This document shows, in pieces, positions 36,096 to 45,379 of a stretch of 64,000 nucleotides of DNA (the first letter of the stretch is position 1; the number at the start of each line of letters is the position of its first letter). Below the pieces are notes generated by a model. That model had not been told where the DNA came from and ran no database searches. It worked only from the letters and a program-made list of their open reading frames with translations. The stretch spans positions 1 through 64,000 of the IMG/VR virus record IMGVR_UViG_3300042870_001850; one strand, given 5' to 3'. This DNA comes from a virus. Position numbers and translations under genes: made by a program.

Positions 36096-36846
36096 ATTCC
36101 ATTTTCTTGCGAATCTCTGTTGCAGAAATAGCTTCAATGTCGGCACCAAGCTCTACTTGCTCAATCTTGTAACCAACGTCGCGTCCATAAACAATGTTTG
36201 TAATGTTTGGCATCATTGTCACAAAAGCATCTGGAAGATCTTCTAAGATTAGCTCTTTCACTCTGGTATACTCAAATGGATCTTTATCGGACACTCCGCC
36301 AGTATCTCGTACGCCGATAACAACTTGATTGCCACGCTTCTTTGCTTCTTCGTAGAGTGCTCTGTGACCAGCGTGCCACGGCTGGTATCGGCCAAGCATA
36401 AGCGTTGTTGGCGCTTTCCAGCAATGTATCTTCATTAGATTAAAACAAAGATCGCCTTCTTGCTTTACAGTAAGGCCGTTGTTAATCTTTAAGTCGTACT
36501 CGTCTATAGAAAGATCTTGCCACATGCGGTTCGTGTCTTCATAGCGACCTTCGTCAATTCTGTTTACCCAGAACGTGAAGTCGGCTTTGCCAAACACCTT
36601 ACGAGTTTCTTTTGTCGGACATACAAAGTCTACAATACATAGCTTATCTTGAGAGCTAATCAAACGCGCAATTGCGCCAAGTCTGCGAGCCTGCTCTAAA
36701 CGGTCTGTTGTTGTAAAGCCTAGGTCGCTACTGAGATCAGCACGTACAACATCCGCGTTGAGATGAATTGCTCCGCTTCGAGCTACAAGTTCTTCCGCTA
36801 GTGCAGTTTTACCTGCGCCCGGCAGACCTACAATTAAAATGATCAC
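36088..36846 (-). CDS. P-loop kinase fused to cytidylyltransferase-like nucleotidyltransferase
   Basis: 252 aa. The N-terminal half is an APS-kinase/zeta-toxin-like kinase (IVGLPGAGKTALAEELV). The C-terminal half is a nucleotidyltransferase with LGRYQPWHAGHRAL (HxGH motif) and ISATEIRKKM near the end, as in NadM or CTP-glycerophosphate-type enzymes. GTG start. May phosphorylate and then activate a small molecule for surface or protein decoration, or work in NAD metabolism. Confidence 0.8.
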   Translation of the reverse strand: MIILIVGLPGAGKTALAEELVARSGAIHLNADVVRADLSSDLGFTTTDRLEQARRLGAIARLISSQDKLCIVDFVCPTKETRKVFGKADFTFWVNRIDEGRYEDTNRMWQDLSIDEYDLKINNGLTVKQEGDLCFNLMKIHCWKAPTTLMLGRYQPWHAGHRALYEEAKKRGNQVVIGVRDTGGVSDKDPFEYTRVKELILEDLPDAFVTMMPNITNIVYGRDVGYKIEQVELGADIEAISATEIRKKMESK

Positions 36847-36868
36847 TGCTGCTCCAAAGGGACAAGGT

Positions 36869-36939
36869 TGAGTTGGGCGGGCGAATCATTTGCCGTGCCT
36901 CGGCCCACCCAACTCTAAACGTCTCTCTCCCAAGACGTT
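36869..36939 (-). terminator. Two adjacent hairpins downstream of the PhyH-like gene
   Basis: GAGTTGGGCGGGC at 36869-36881 pairs with GCCCACCCAACTC at 36903-36915 (one G-T), and AACGTCT/AGACGTT (36918-36939) forms a second stem. They lie in the 201-nt gap between two minus-strand genes; no gene seen in the gap. Confidence 0.5.
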
Positions 36940-37047
36940 ACACCTATGATTAGAATAGTATCTTGACTTGGCGGCAGAAAGTGTAATTGCCAACAAGATT
37001 TATAAATAGACGACGGCGGCAGCAACATAGCGTGTCTTTGGTCCTGA

Positions 37048-37800
37048 CTACTTAAAGTAGTACCCACCGGACTCCCATTTGGCATAGCGTTTAGCGTCTT
37101 CATCCATGCTGGAGAAAATAGTAGACGCATCGGGTTGAAGATCTTCTTGATCCTTGTGAGCGTAGTTGTTACAGTAGTGCCCGATGATCGACATGCGAGT
37201 TGCGTCTTTCTTTTGAGGAATAGTTCCACGGTGGACAAGGCGACCGTGCCACACAAGAACATCGCCACGCTTTGCTAAGAAAGTAAAAGTCTCTCCTTTG
37301 CGCTTTTCAATTTCTTCAAGTAAGTACTCATAAGATCCATAGGTGCCTTCATAGACGTTATCGCCAATGGCATAGAGCTTTGCAAAATCAAGATCCCATA
37401 AATGAGATCCAATGATTAACTCGAACGGACCAGACTCTGGAGTCACGTCTTCAAGAGCAACCCAAACGCCAATATAGTTTTCTGCAGCGATCTCGTTATC
37501 CAGCGCTGAGTCGTGGTGCCACCCCATCGTCGTTGATGTCCCGTAAGTGCGACTCGAGTGAAGGGCCACTCCTCGGTTGATCTCAGCAAAGACTTCGTGA
37601 ATGCTTGAGTGACAAAGAATATCCATAATCTCCGTATGCTCAAGGTACGAGTCCCACTTATTCCACCCGACAAGAAGACCTTGTTCGTCACGAACATCGC
37701 CAACCTCGGCATGCCACTTGTCTTCGTACTTCTTTAGAAGCTCTTCAGGTATGGAGTTCTGTAAAACAAAAAATCCATTGTCTTCGTAAAACTTATTCAT
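37048..37800 (-). CDS. PhyH-like 2OG-Fe(II) dioxygenase (250 aa)
   Basis: MGWHHDSALD gives the H95-x-D97 iron pair. PESGPFELIIGSHLWDLDF and GDVLVWHGRLVHRG carry the loop and distal His, and TRMSIIGHYCNN the 2-oxoglutarate Arg. Very similar in layout to the enzyme at 22.3 kb (SGPF...GSHLWD; GHY), so the two are probably paralogues. Starts inside the last codons of the RHH-like gene upstream. Confidence 0.85.
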   Translation of the reverse strand: MNKFYEDNGFFVLQNSIPEELLKKYEDKWHAEVGDVRDEQGLLVGWNKWDSYLEHTEIMDILCHSSIHEVFAEINRGVALHSSRTYGTSTTMGWHHDSALDNEIAAENYIGVWVALEDVTPESGPFELIIGSHLWDLDFAKLYAIGDNVYEGTYGSYEYLLEEIEKRKGETFTFLAKRGDVLVWHGRLVHRGTIPQKKDATRMSIIGHYCNNYAHKDQEDLQPDASTIFSSMDEDAKRYAKWESGGYYFK

Positions 37801-37972
37801 TAGTTCTCGTTATCTCTGTAATAACTTTAATTATAAACTGTTCTACAGTAGTACCAGTGACTGCCGCGGCAGTTTCCATTAAACGGATCTCTTCAGATGT
37901 GAGACGAACTACAGCAAACTTTTTGCCAGTTTTAGCAGAGCGAAACACAAGGCGGTGTCGTCTAATCTTCAT
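37793..37972 (-). CDS. DUF1778/RHH-like small protein (59 aa)
   Basis: Frame opens MKIRRHRLVFRSAKTGKKFA, continues VVRLTSEEIRLMETAAAVTG and ends TTVEQFIIKVITEITRTNE. A beta strand plus two helices with F-x-V-R-L-T-x-EE-x-x-x-ME-x-AA is the ribbon-helix-helix antitoxin-like pattern; a toxin partner is not visible. Lies between the primase and PhyH genes with small overlaps. Confidence 0.6.
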   Translation of the reverse strand: MKIRRHRLVFRSAKTGKKFAVVRLTSEEIRLMETAAAVTGTTVEQFIIKVITEITRTNE

Positions 37973-37979
37973 TTAGAAC

Positions 37980-40622
37980 TCACGACCCTCTCGCAAATCT
38001 ATTTGCAATGCCCCAGTCGACTTCACCAGTTGGCACAGCTCTAGGCAGCAGCAGTCTGCCTTGAATCTGTGCTCGTGAACCAACACCGTCCACTTCAATA
38101 CCACGCTCTGAAATCTTGCGTTGAAACGCAATTTGAGTCATTGGTCGTTCACCACGCTCATCGCTCCACGCGCGATACACTGCGTATAGCGACTTAACAG
38201 GAGTGGCAGCGCCTTCTACTTCTTTAGTTTCTTCGCCCAAGAAGATACCAATGCGGTCTTCGTTTTTTCGATAGATGTCAGATGCTTCGCTAACTGCTTT
38301 GCACCAACCTAAACCATCGCGCGCGCTTGAACCAAGTAGCTTTATTGCACCTTCAACTGCCCATGAAAGTACTGCAGGCAGTCCACCTTCCGGATCAAAG
38401 ATGTAATGCTTGAGATCTGGATCTGGACTCTCAGGCACGCACGTAAGAGGAACTGGGCGGATACGACGCCACATAGCATCGTCAGTAATGATTGGTCTGT
38501 GGTTAGTTGTAATCCAAAGCTTAGCACGCGATTGAAATGTAAAAGGCTTTTCGCCTGGTGATCTTGCTGAGATTTCGCTCGAGCCTGTTAGCTTCTTAAT
38601 AGAGTTTTCTTTGATTCGTTCGCCGTCTGGTAATTCGTCAACCCAGACAAATCTACGACCGCGCAGCTCAGCCCAGTGATAAAGATCTGAGCCATGCGAT
38701 TGCCCATCATTTTGAGCAAGAATACTAGAATCAAGAGGCCATGCGTATTGCGATGTTCCCATTGCTTTTACGAGAGCTTCGACCAGTGTGTTCTTACCAG
38801 ATCCAGGAGGACCATAGACTAAAAACATCACGTCATAAGTACGTAAACCAGTTAGTGAGTATCCGGCAGCGCGTTGCAACCACTCTTGCAATTCTTTATC
38901 GCCGCCAGTTGCAAAGTCAATAAACTGTTCCCAACGCACATTACGAATTCCAGGATTGTATGCAACAGGCGCACGGCGAGTGATATAAAGATCAGGACGA
39001 CCTTTAAGTAGCTCACCTGTTCGCAAGTCAATTACACCATTTGATACGCCCATAAGCGTTTCGTCGCTGTCCCAAGTGTCAACACCTACAAGTACGCGTG
39101 GGTCAGATGTAGCACTTTCTATTGTGCCGTTTATCCGTGAGTTAGATTTTGCTTGCTGAGCCCACTTAATAACTTCTGATTGCTTATCGGCATCGTCAAG
39201 ATAGTGAACAACTTCACTTGCAATAACTGGAGCAACCTTTTTAGAAAGTTCACGCATCTCGAGATTTTCAACATCAGGTTTCCAGTATCCACCGTCCCAG
39301 TGAAACCAACCAAGCCCTGGTGTATATCTAATTGCTGGACCAAAAGAGTCAACCATTCGGCGACCATTGCCAGTGTCAGTAAGTGACCGCTTGCCCGGAT
39401 CTCCACCTTCATCTTCGCTAAGCGCGTCAGGGTCAAGAGGAACATCGATATTATTGAGCTTACTAGCCGCAGCAATAGAATCGCCGTCTTCAACCGACGA
39501 TTGAATTGTTCCACCGATTGTTCCAGGGAATGAAGTACTATGCGAAGGCGACTGTTGTTCTAGTTTTGGTTTAGAAGACAGAGATGATTTTGGTTTGCCT
39601 AGTGTAGCGCTTGAAGACCGAGACTCTTCTTGCGACTTGTTGGCCCACTCTTGAAGACCAGGCCAGAGACGTTCTGTTTTTGGATTATCAAGAACAAACT
39701 GAATTGCACGACGCACGTGCATCAGCAGACTGTTGGGTCCTTCTAGTTCCATTGGCGGACGAACTTTTTCAGCATTGAAACGAATCATCATTGTCTCAAC
39801 AGCAAGTCGTCCTGCTTCAGTGTTTACTGGAAACTTATTCGCAAGTGCACAAGCCATTGCGTAAATGTCGATTGCACGTGAACCTTCTTCAATGCCTTCT
39901 GAAAGAAGACGGTCGATATCGACGCGCTCGCCTCCCCACTCCATGCTATCGAGGAATCCCCAATCGCCTTCCGAGTGAGAAGTACCGAGGCGGGCATTTT
40001 TCTTGCGAAGAGAAACTAGTAGTTCTTCCGGCGCTTGAGCAATTTCAATTTCCCAAGGAGCTTTCCCAGGGACCCATTCGTAACAAAGACCAGAAAAGTG
40101 TCGTGATGGCGCAATAAGAACATATCCATTGTGCTTAATGTCAATACCGCCAAGACCAGCTTTCTTTAAGTTGCCAACCAGTTGCTCTGACTCATCGCAC
40201 TTATAGAATAGGTGACGGCCGCGCTGAATCTTTCCACCCATGTTGTATTCGCCGGTAATAGCTTCAACTGTCGGTGGCAGTGCGCCTTCAACTAGAGCTT
40301 CAAACTTTTCAAATGAATCAGGGCCACCAGCACGAGGATCAATGTCGATTACAAAGAATCCGCTAGGGCGGCAGAAAACGCTGACATTGCTTTCTGGCGC
40401 TACTTCCCACCAACGAGCTACAGCAGCAGGATCCGAAGTTGCTTGAGTGTTCCATTCGGCGATACTCGGGTGCTTGCCTACGTCTTTTGGTTCGGCATGG
40501 GTTCCACCGCACGTGCACCGTCCATTGATAATTCCGTAACATGGGAGAATCTGCCAACCCGTGGACGCATACCAGTCTGCTGCGGGGCCAAGTCTGCCTT
40601 GCGCTGAATCCCAAGCGGACAT
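37980..40622 (-). CDS. Primase-polymerase / SF3 (D5-like) helicase
   Basis: 880 aa. The N-terminal prim-pol domain (about 15-210) has VIDIDPRAGG as the metal-binding DxD, GRHLFY and GIDIKHNGYVLIAPS. A low-complexity Ser/Glu linker follows (about 330-400). The C-terminal P4/D5-type helicase has MFLVYGPPGSGKNTLVEAL (Walker A), RFVWVDELPDG (Walker B) and KLWITTNHRPIITDDAMWRR (sensor and Arg finger). Primes and unwinds DNA for phage replication. Start ATG follows directly after a TAG. Confidence 0.9.
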   Translation of the reverse strand: MSAWDSAQGRLGPAADWYASTGWQILPCYGIINGRCTCGGTHAEPKDVGKHPSIAEWNTQATSDPAAVARWWEVAPESNVSVFCRPSGFFVIDIDPRAGGPDSFEKFEALVEGALPPTVEAITGEYNMGGKIQRGRHLFYKCDESEQLVGNLKKAGLGGIDIKHNGYVLIAPSRHFSGLCYEWVPGKAPWEIEIAQAPEELLVSLRKKNARLGTSHSEGDWGFLDSMEWGGERVDIDRLLSEGIEEGSRAIDIYAMACALANKFPVNTEAGRLAVETMMIRFNAEKVRPPMELEGPNSLLMHVRRAIQFVLDNPKTERLWPGLQEWANKSQEESRSSSATLGKPKSSLSSKPKLEQQSPSHSTSFPGTIGGTIQSSVEDGDSIAAASKLNNIDVPLDPDALSEDEGGDPGKRSLTDTGNGRRMVDSFGPAIRYTPGLGWFHWDGGYWKPDVENLEMRELSKKVAPVIASEVVHYLDDADKQSEVIKWAQQAKSNSRINGTIESATSDPRVLVGVDTWDSDETLMGVSNGVIDLRTGELLKGRPDLYITRRAPVAYNPGIRNVRWEQFIDFATGGDKELQEWLQRAAGYSLTGLRTYDVMFLVYGPPGSGKNTLVEALVKAMGTSQYAWPLDSSILAQNDGQSHGSDLYHWAELRGRRFVWVDELPDGERIKENSIKKLTGSSEISARSPGEKPFTFQSRAKLWITTNHRPIITDDAMWRRIRPVPLTCVPESPDPDLKHYIFDPEGGLPAVLSWAVEGAIKLLGSSARDGLGWCKAVSEASDIYRKNEDRIGIFLGEETKEVEGAATPVKSLYAVYRAWSDERGERPMTQIAFQRKISERGIEVDGVGSRAQIQGRLLLPRAVPTGEVDWGIANRFARGS

Positions 40623-40917
40623 CTAAAGATAGCCTTTTTCAGTGATGTCTTCTACTATGCTTATGTCGTTCATGGCGTTACTTTCAGATGGAGAGAGATT
40701 GCAAAAAAGCGTAACGCTGTCAATATAACTTACGACCCTATTGAATGACGTGATGCAGTGCAACTTTTTGTTTTTTCTTACAAGATTTAGGTAGCAATAA
40801 TACCACAAGAGTCATGTACAAGGCATGCTGTATGGTGTACTATTTATATTTCAGTACACTGTATAGTTACAGGTACAAGTGACAAACATACTCACACCTA
40901 CACAGCAGGAGAATTCT
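40623..40917. promoter_or_regulatory. Divergent region between primase and rightward late genes
   Basis: 295 bp. GTGTACT/AGTACAC (40835-40859) is a 7-bp perfect inverted repeat next to TATAGT, a plausible operator-promoter for the rightward genes. A minus-strand frame of up to 61 aa ends directly at the primase start (TAG then ATG) but has no supported start codon, so it is not called as a gene. Confidence 0.45.
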
Positions 40918-41157
40918 ATGGGATCGTTGTTTGACGAAATAAAAGAACAAAAGTCAAAGCAAGGCAACAGATCAAGAATCGCAGAGATTCTAGATTCAAT
41001 GCCAGACCCAGATAGAAAAGATCTACTAAAAGCGCTCAATGATCATAGCATTCCTGCATCAAACATTTCCAAAGCTTTATTAAAGCATGGACATAAGCTA
41101 GCAATCAATGTTATTAGTCGCTATCGTCGTGGAGAATTGACGACGGAAATCAAATGA
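40918..41157 (+). CDS. Small helical DNA-binding-like protein (79 aa)
   Basis: Start at MGSLFDEIKEQKSKQGNRSR with AGGAGAATTCT upstream. Contains SRIAEILDSMPDPDRKDLLK and SISKALLKHG-like HTH spacing (ASNISKALLKHGHKLAINVI), as in small actinophage HTH proteins sometimes annotated as terminase small subunits. Ends with an ATGA overlap to the phosphatase. Confidence 0.55.
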   Translation: MGSLFDEIKEQKSKQGNRSRIAEILDSMPDPDRKDLLKALNDHSIPASNISKALLKHGHKLAINVISRYRRGELTTEIK

Positions 41158-42152
41158 GCCTTTCTGACGATATAAATAAGGAAGAAGAAATATCAGAGCT
41201 TAGAAGAGCTCTAAAAGCTTCTCAACAAGCGGAATACAAAGCCAAACGAAAAACAGAGGCTCTTGTAGATGCAGTATACACGGCCGCAAAAGAGTCCGTT
41301 CTTGCTTGCGGAAATGGAAAAGCGCAAAAAATAGCTATTCCACCTAAAGATCCTCGCAAAGCAAAGGCTGAAGTTGCACTAGTTCATGCGACGGACTGGC
41401 AGAATGGAAAGCTCACAACTACTTATAACATTCAAAAGTGCTCTGATCGCATGGAGCAACTTGCTGCCAAAGTTATAGAGCTTACAACTGTTCAAAGAAG
41501 CCACCACCCAGTTCGTGAATGCACCGTCATGTTTGGCGGTGACATGGTCGAAGGTATTTCAATTTTCCCTGGACAAGCTTGGGAAGTAGAAGCTCACATA
41601 TTTGAACAGCTTTTTGAGACTGTCCGCATTGAGGAATCAATGATTAGAACTTTTGCTGCATTCTTTGACAAAGTAAACGTTGTATGCGAGTTTGGTAACC
41701 ACGGACGACTAGGCCGTAAAGGTGAAATGCCAGCAAATGACAATATTGATGCAATCAGCTATCGCATCGCGCAGGATCGCACAAAAGATCTAAAAAATGT
41801 TACTTGGCAAATGTCCCCTGACTGGTATCAAATGGTGACAATTGGAAATTATAAAGCTATGCTCGTGCACGGTGACGAATGCCGAGGCATGTCAGGAATT
41901 CTTCGTAAGGCAAATGCATGGGCAACTGGCGTCGTTGAACCGTTTCAAGACGTGTACATGGGTCACTTCCACACGCCGACAACAATGACAATGGCTAATG
42001 CTGGACGAGTGTTCATCACTGGCTCTCCAGAATCTCACAATGAGTACGCTCGTGAAGTCATTGCAGCTGTCGGTAAGCCATCTCAGCGGTTGCATTTTAT
42101 TGACCCAATAAAAGGCAGAGTAACTGCAGAGTACACAATCTGGTTGGAATAG
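41154..42152 (+). CDS. Calcineurin-like metallophosphatase
   Basis: 332 aa. Metal-ligand motifs in order: HATDWQNGK, GGDMVEG, GNHGR, MLVHGDE and GHFHTPTT. A helical N-terminal extension (about 60 residues) precedes them. Likely DNA-processing nuclease or phosphatase of the SbcD-like type found next to replication genes; exact substrate unknown. Confidence 0.85.
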   Translation: MSLSDDINKEEEISELRRALKASQQAEYKAKRKTEALVDAVYTAAKESVLACGNGKAQKIAIPPKDPRKAKAEVALVHATDWQNGKLTTTYNIQKCSDRMEQLAAKVIELTTVQRSHHPVRECTVMFGGDMVEGISIFPGQAWEVEAHIFEQLFETVRIEESMIRTFAAFFDKVNVVCEFGNHGRLGRKGEMPANDNIDAISYRIAQDRTKDLKNVTWQMSPDWYQMVTIGNYKAMLVHGDECRGMSGILRKANAWATGVVEPFQDVYMGHFHTPTTMTMANAGRVFITGSPESHNEYAREVIAAVGKPSQRLHFIDPIKGRVTAEYTIWLE

Positions 42153-42190
42153 TAAACGCAGTAGATCCTAAATAGGTGTATGATAACTAA

Positions 42191-42556
42191 GTGGGAATCT
42201 TAAAGCCGCGTAATACGACTAAAAAGAAGACAGTGCTGAAGAACGCAGAAGCACTATTATCAGAAAAAATAGAGCAAGGTTACGACACAGATCTAGCAAG
42301 AATTGGTGTCTCATGGTCTGGTATTTTGGATCTAGAAGGACCAATTGCCGCATCTGAGGTAGCAGCAATGCTCGCAAGCGCTTCTCTAATTAGAGCAACA
42401 ACTCTTGTTGACTCAGAGGAGCATTGGACAAGCGCGGCGGCATTTTCTGCGCTTGGGCACACCGTTGAGCTTGACGTTCGACCGCCTCTAGATACTGAAA
42501 ATCCCGACGACGAAAAAATGTCTAATCCAATTGGCTTTGTACCGCAAAGTGAATAA
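42191..42556 (+). CDS. Hypothetical protein (121 aa)
   Basis: GTG start 6 nt after TATGAT (leaderless). Basic N-terminus (LKPRNTTKKKTVLKNAE) and an acidic/Ala-rich remainder. Not recognised; lies at the head of the tail-fibre run. Confidence 0.6.
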   Translation: MGILKPRNTTKKKTVLKNAEALLSEKIEQGYDTDLARIGVSWSGILDLEGPIAASEVAAMLASASLIRATTLVDSEEHWTSAAAFSALGHTVELDVRPPLDTENPDDEKMSNPIGFVPQSE

Positions 42557-42617
42557 GCACTACAATCACTTTTGCTTTTATTTGATAAAATCCAACCAGA
42601 TCTAGATTGGAGACTAC

Positions 42618-43355
42618 GTGCCTTGGCCTAATGACGTTGTCACAAGAACTGTAACGGGCACGTATTTGACGCCGCAAGGAAATGCTGCTGTCGGACGAGT
42701 CACTTTTACTCCAACAGCCAGAATTGTAGATATCAATGATGACGTTATTATTGAAGACACTATTACGGCAACTTTATCTGCATCAGGGGTATTTACAGTA
42801 AGTCTTCCGACAACTGATAATACTCTACTGAGCCCGCAAGGTTGGGCGTACCAAGTTAACGTCCGACTTCGCGGTGTCAAACCACAGAAGTTTTACGCGT
42901 TTCTTCCACTAGGTGACGGTTCTAGTGTAGATCTAAACCAAGAGCTAAGCGGATCTGCTACAGTCACAGACGCAACAGCGCCAACGTCTGTTAGAGGCCC
43001 TATCGGCCCTAGAGGACCGGGAACTGTCACCGGAATTGGCCTTCCAACATACGTGATTGGTCAAGATGGGGACATCTACATTGACACAGATACTGGCTAC
43101 TACTACGGACCAAAAACTGCCGGCGAGTGGCCTGGGGTTCCATTTTTTACCGCAGGTGCAACTCAAAGACACATTCATACGCAGGCTTCAGTTTCTGCAA
43201 CATGGACAATCACACATGTTCTTGGCGGAAAACCTTCTGTGTCAGTAGTAGACTCTTCTGGAACTGTAGTGGTTGGAGAAGTAAGATATGATAGCAATAC
43301 AGTAGTGACAGTTTTGTTCACTACTCCATTTTCAGGATACGCGTACCTTACGTAG
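42618..43355 (+). CDS. Tail-fibre/receptor-type protein with collagen-like patch (245 aa)
   Basis: GTG start behind TTGGAGACTAC. The N-terminal beta domain (about 1-115) resembles phage minor-tail domains. A short collagen-like stretch VRGPIGPRGPG sits near residue 126, then DGDIYIDTDTGYYYGPK and a small C-terminal beta domain. The Gly-Pro repeat is a potential hydroxylation target of the downstream oxygenases (inference). Confidence 0.65.
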   Translation: MPWPNDVVTRTVTGTYLTPQGNAAVGRVTFTPTARIVDINDDVIIEDTITATLSASGVFTVSLPTTDNTLLSPQGWAYQVNVRLRGVKPQKFYAFLPLGDGSSVDLNQELSGSATVTDATAPTSVRGPIGPRGPGTVTGIGLPTYVIGQDGDIYIDTDTGYYYGPKTAGEWPGVPFFTAGATQRHIHTQASVSATWTITHVLGGKPSVSVVDSSGTVVVGEVRYDSNTVVTVLFTTPFSGYAYLT

Positions 43356-43384
43356 CTTGAATAGACAATAAGGAGTCGCTCCCC

Positions 43385-44869
43385 GTGGCACAAAAATTTG
43401 TTACAAACTTAGATCTTAATCAAAATCAACTTCTTAATGCCACATTTGAAGTGCTGTCGTCAAACCCTGAGTCAGGCAACTTTGAAGGTCGAATGATTTA
43501 CAACAGCACCACGGATTCTATCCTGGTGTACGGCAATGGCGCATGGCGCAAAGTCGTAAATAGCATTTCGTCTGGTGGCGGTGCGGGTATTGCTGAAGCC
43601 CTTACTGTTTCGGAATCAAATGGCGCTGTAACCCTTACGCTCCATGTCGCGGATACAGATAGCGCTGGTCTTCTTCCAGCCGCGATGTGGAACATGCTTA
43701 CTGATGCAACTGCTGATGCGACTTCTTCTAAATTGGTTAAAAGAGACGGAAGCGGTAACGCAAAAGTTGCCACACCAACAGACGCCGCACATATTGCAAC
43801 TAAAGGCTACGTAGACGCTGCCCGTCAAGGTCTTGATGTCAAGGCTTCAGTAAGAGCAGCCACCACTGCCGCGATTAACATTTCAACCGATCTTAATAAC
43901 GGCGACGTCATTGACGGTGTAACGCTTGTTACTGGTGACCGTGTTCTTGTTAAGAACCAAGGAACAGCTTCTGAAAATGGCATCTATGTGGTCACCGCTA
44001 CTGGTGCGGGTGCTCGTTCATCTGACGCAAACGGAACCGCCGATACTGGCGAACTTACAAGTGGAACCTTCACCTTCGTAGAAGAAGGAACCGTTAACTT
44101 TGACTCTGGTTTTGTCGTTTCAACCAATGGGACAATCACCGTCGGCACAACAGGCATTACTTGGACACAGTTTTCTGGCGCTGGCTCATTTGAAGCAGGG
44201 GATGGACTCTCAAAGAGTGGCACGACAGTAAATGTCAATGTAACCTCTAACAGAACAGCGATTACCGCAGACGCGATCGACATTTCAGCTAACTACGTTG
44301 GTCAGTCTTCAATCACGACCCTCGGAACAATCACCACTGGTACGTGGGACGCCACAACTGTAGCGGTTACTGCTGGTGGTACTGGTGTTGAGTCGTTTAC
44401 TGACAACGGCGTTGTTTATGGTAACGGAACAAGCGCACTTGATGTAACTGGTGCTGGAACGGAACATCAGGTTCTCCGTGCAGGCTCTGGTGGGGTTCCC
44501 GCCTTTGGTGCTGTTGACCTTTCGCAGACCGCCGCGACAACCAATTCACTCTTAATCTCACGAGGCGGAACCAATGCTTCCACAGAAGCAACCGCACGAA
44601 CAAACCTTGCCGCTGGTGGAACTCAGGGCGCTGGAGTAAGCACACCGGCACTTGCGCGCAAAGTTACAAAGGCTGTCGGCAACGGAGTAGATACTTCATT
44701 TACACTTGTTCACGCATTTAACACACGTGAAGTAATGGTTCAAGTGTACGATTCAGCTACCTACGACACAGTCATTACAGACGTTGTTCGTACCGATGCT
44801 AATACAGTTACAGTTGCATTCTCAGTTGCACCGACATCTAGCGCGTACACTGTCGTTGTGATAGGTTAA
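43385..44869 (+). CDS. Tail-fibre protein (494 aa)
   Basis: GTG start. Contains YNSTTDSILVYGNGAWRKV, ATKGYVDAARQGLDVKASVR and repeated GTGV/TTGTW-type beta segments, as in T4 gp34/gp37-like and cyanophage fibre proteins, with a C-terminal small beta domain (REVMVQVYDSATYDTVITDV). Confidence 0.75.
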   Translation: MAQKFVTNLDLNQNQLLNATFEVLSSNPESGNFEGRMIYNSTTDSILVYGNGAWRKVVNSISSGGGAGIAEALTVSESNGAVTLTLHVADTDSAGLLPAAMWNMLTDATADATSSKLVKRDGSGNAKVATPTDAAHIATKGYVDAARQGLDVKASVRAATTAAINISTDLNNGDVIDGVTLVTGDRVLVKNQGTASENGIYVVTATGAGARSSDANGTADTGELTSGTFTFVEEGTVNFDSGFVVSTNGTITVGTTGITWTQFSGAGSFEAGDGLSKSGTTVNVNVTSNRTAITADAIDISANYVGQSSITTLGTITTGTWDATTVAVTAGGTGVESFTDNGVVYGNGTSALDVTGAGTEHQVLRAGSGGVPAFGAVDLSQTAATTNSLLISRGGTNASTEATARTNLAAGGTQGAGVSTPALARKVTKAVGNGVDTSFTLVHAFNTREVMVQVYDSATYDTVITDVVRTDANTVTVAFSVAPTSSAYTVVVIG

Positions 44870-44887
44870 TTCATAGCACCTCGCGGG

Positions 44888-45379
44888 GTGCGAACTATAA
44901 AGAAAGAAACAGTTGAGGCTGTATCAATGACAAGATTTGTTGGAACTCCGCTACGCGGAACTGAATTTGCTAACGCCGGTGATGAAGCTATCTCCGCCCG
45001 TGTTGGCACAGATTCGTATCCACGAGTACGCATTGATGCAGGCGGCAGGATTACATGGTCATCCGGAGCAGCAACTGGAGACACCACTTTATATAGAAGT
45101 GGCAGTGACACGTTAGTAACTGACGATGTCTTTAAGGCATTACAAGGCATAGTCACATTAGTAACAGACGGCGCGCCTACTCAAGCGCTGCCAAACGGTG
45201 CAATTGCAATTGACACTACCAACAGCATATTCTATTTTCGTTCAGAAAACACTTGGCAGCTAGTAAGCGGTGGTGGCTCTGTTACTGGAGACATAGACGG
45301 TGGAAATCATTTGAATGATATCCAAGAAGCAGAAGTAACTAACTACGTATTCGCGTCATTTGACGGAGAGGAGCTGTAA
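44888..45379 (+). CDS. Tail-fibre-associated protein (163 aa)
   Basis: GTG start. Repeats features of the neighbouring fibres: ISARVGTDSYPRVRIDAGGR (a repeated-strand tip motif) and PNGAIAIDTTNSIFYFRSEN. Stop overlaps the start of the long fibre gene (TAATG). Confidence 0.65.
   Translation: MRTIKKETVEAVSMTRFVGTPLRGTEFANAGDEAISARVGTDSYPRVRIDAGGRITWSSGAATGDTTLYRSGSDTLVTDDVFKALQGIVTLVTDGAPTQALPNGAIAIDTTNSIFYFRSENTWQLVSGGGSVTGDIDGGNHLNDIQEAEVTNYVFASFDGEEL

Noticed and set aside
40623-40808. 61-codon minus-strand frame ending at the primase start
   Set aside because: No promoter, ribosome-binding site or codon pattern to support the start; kept only as a note in the intergenic entry.
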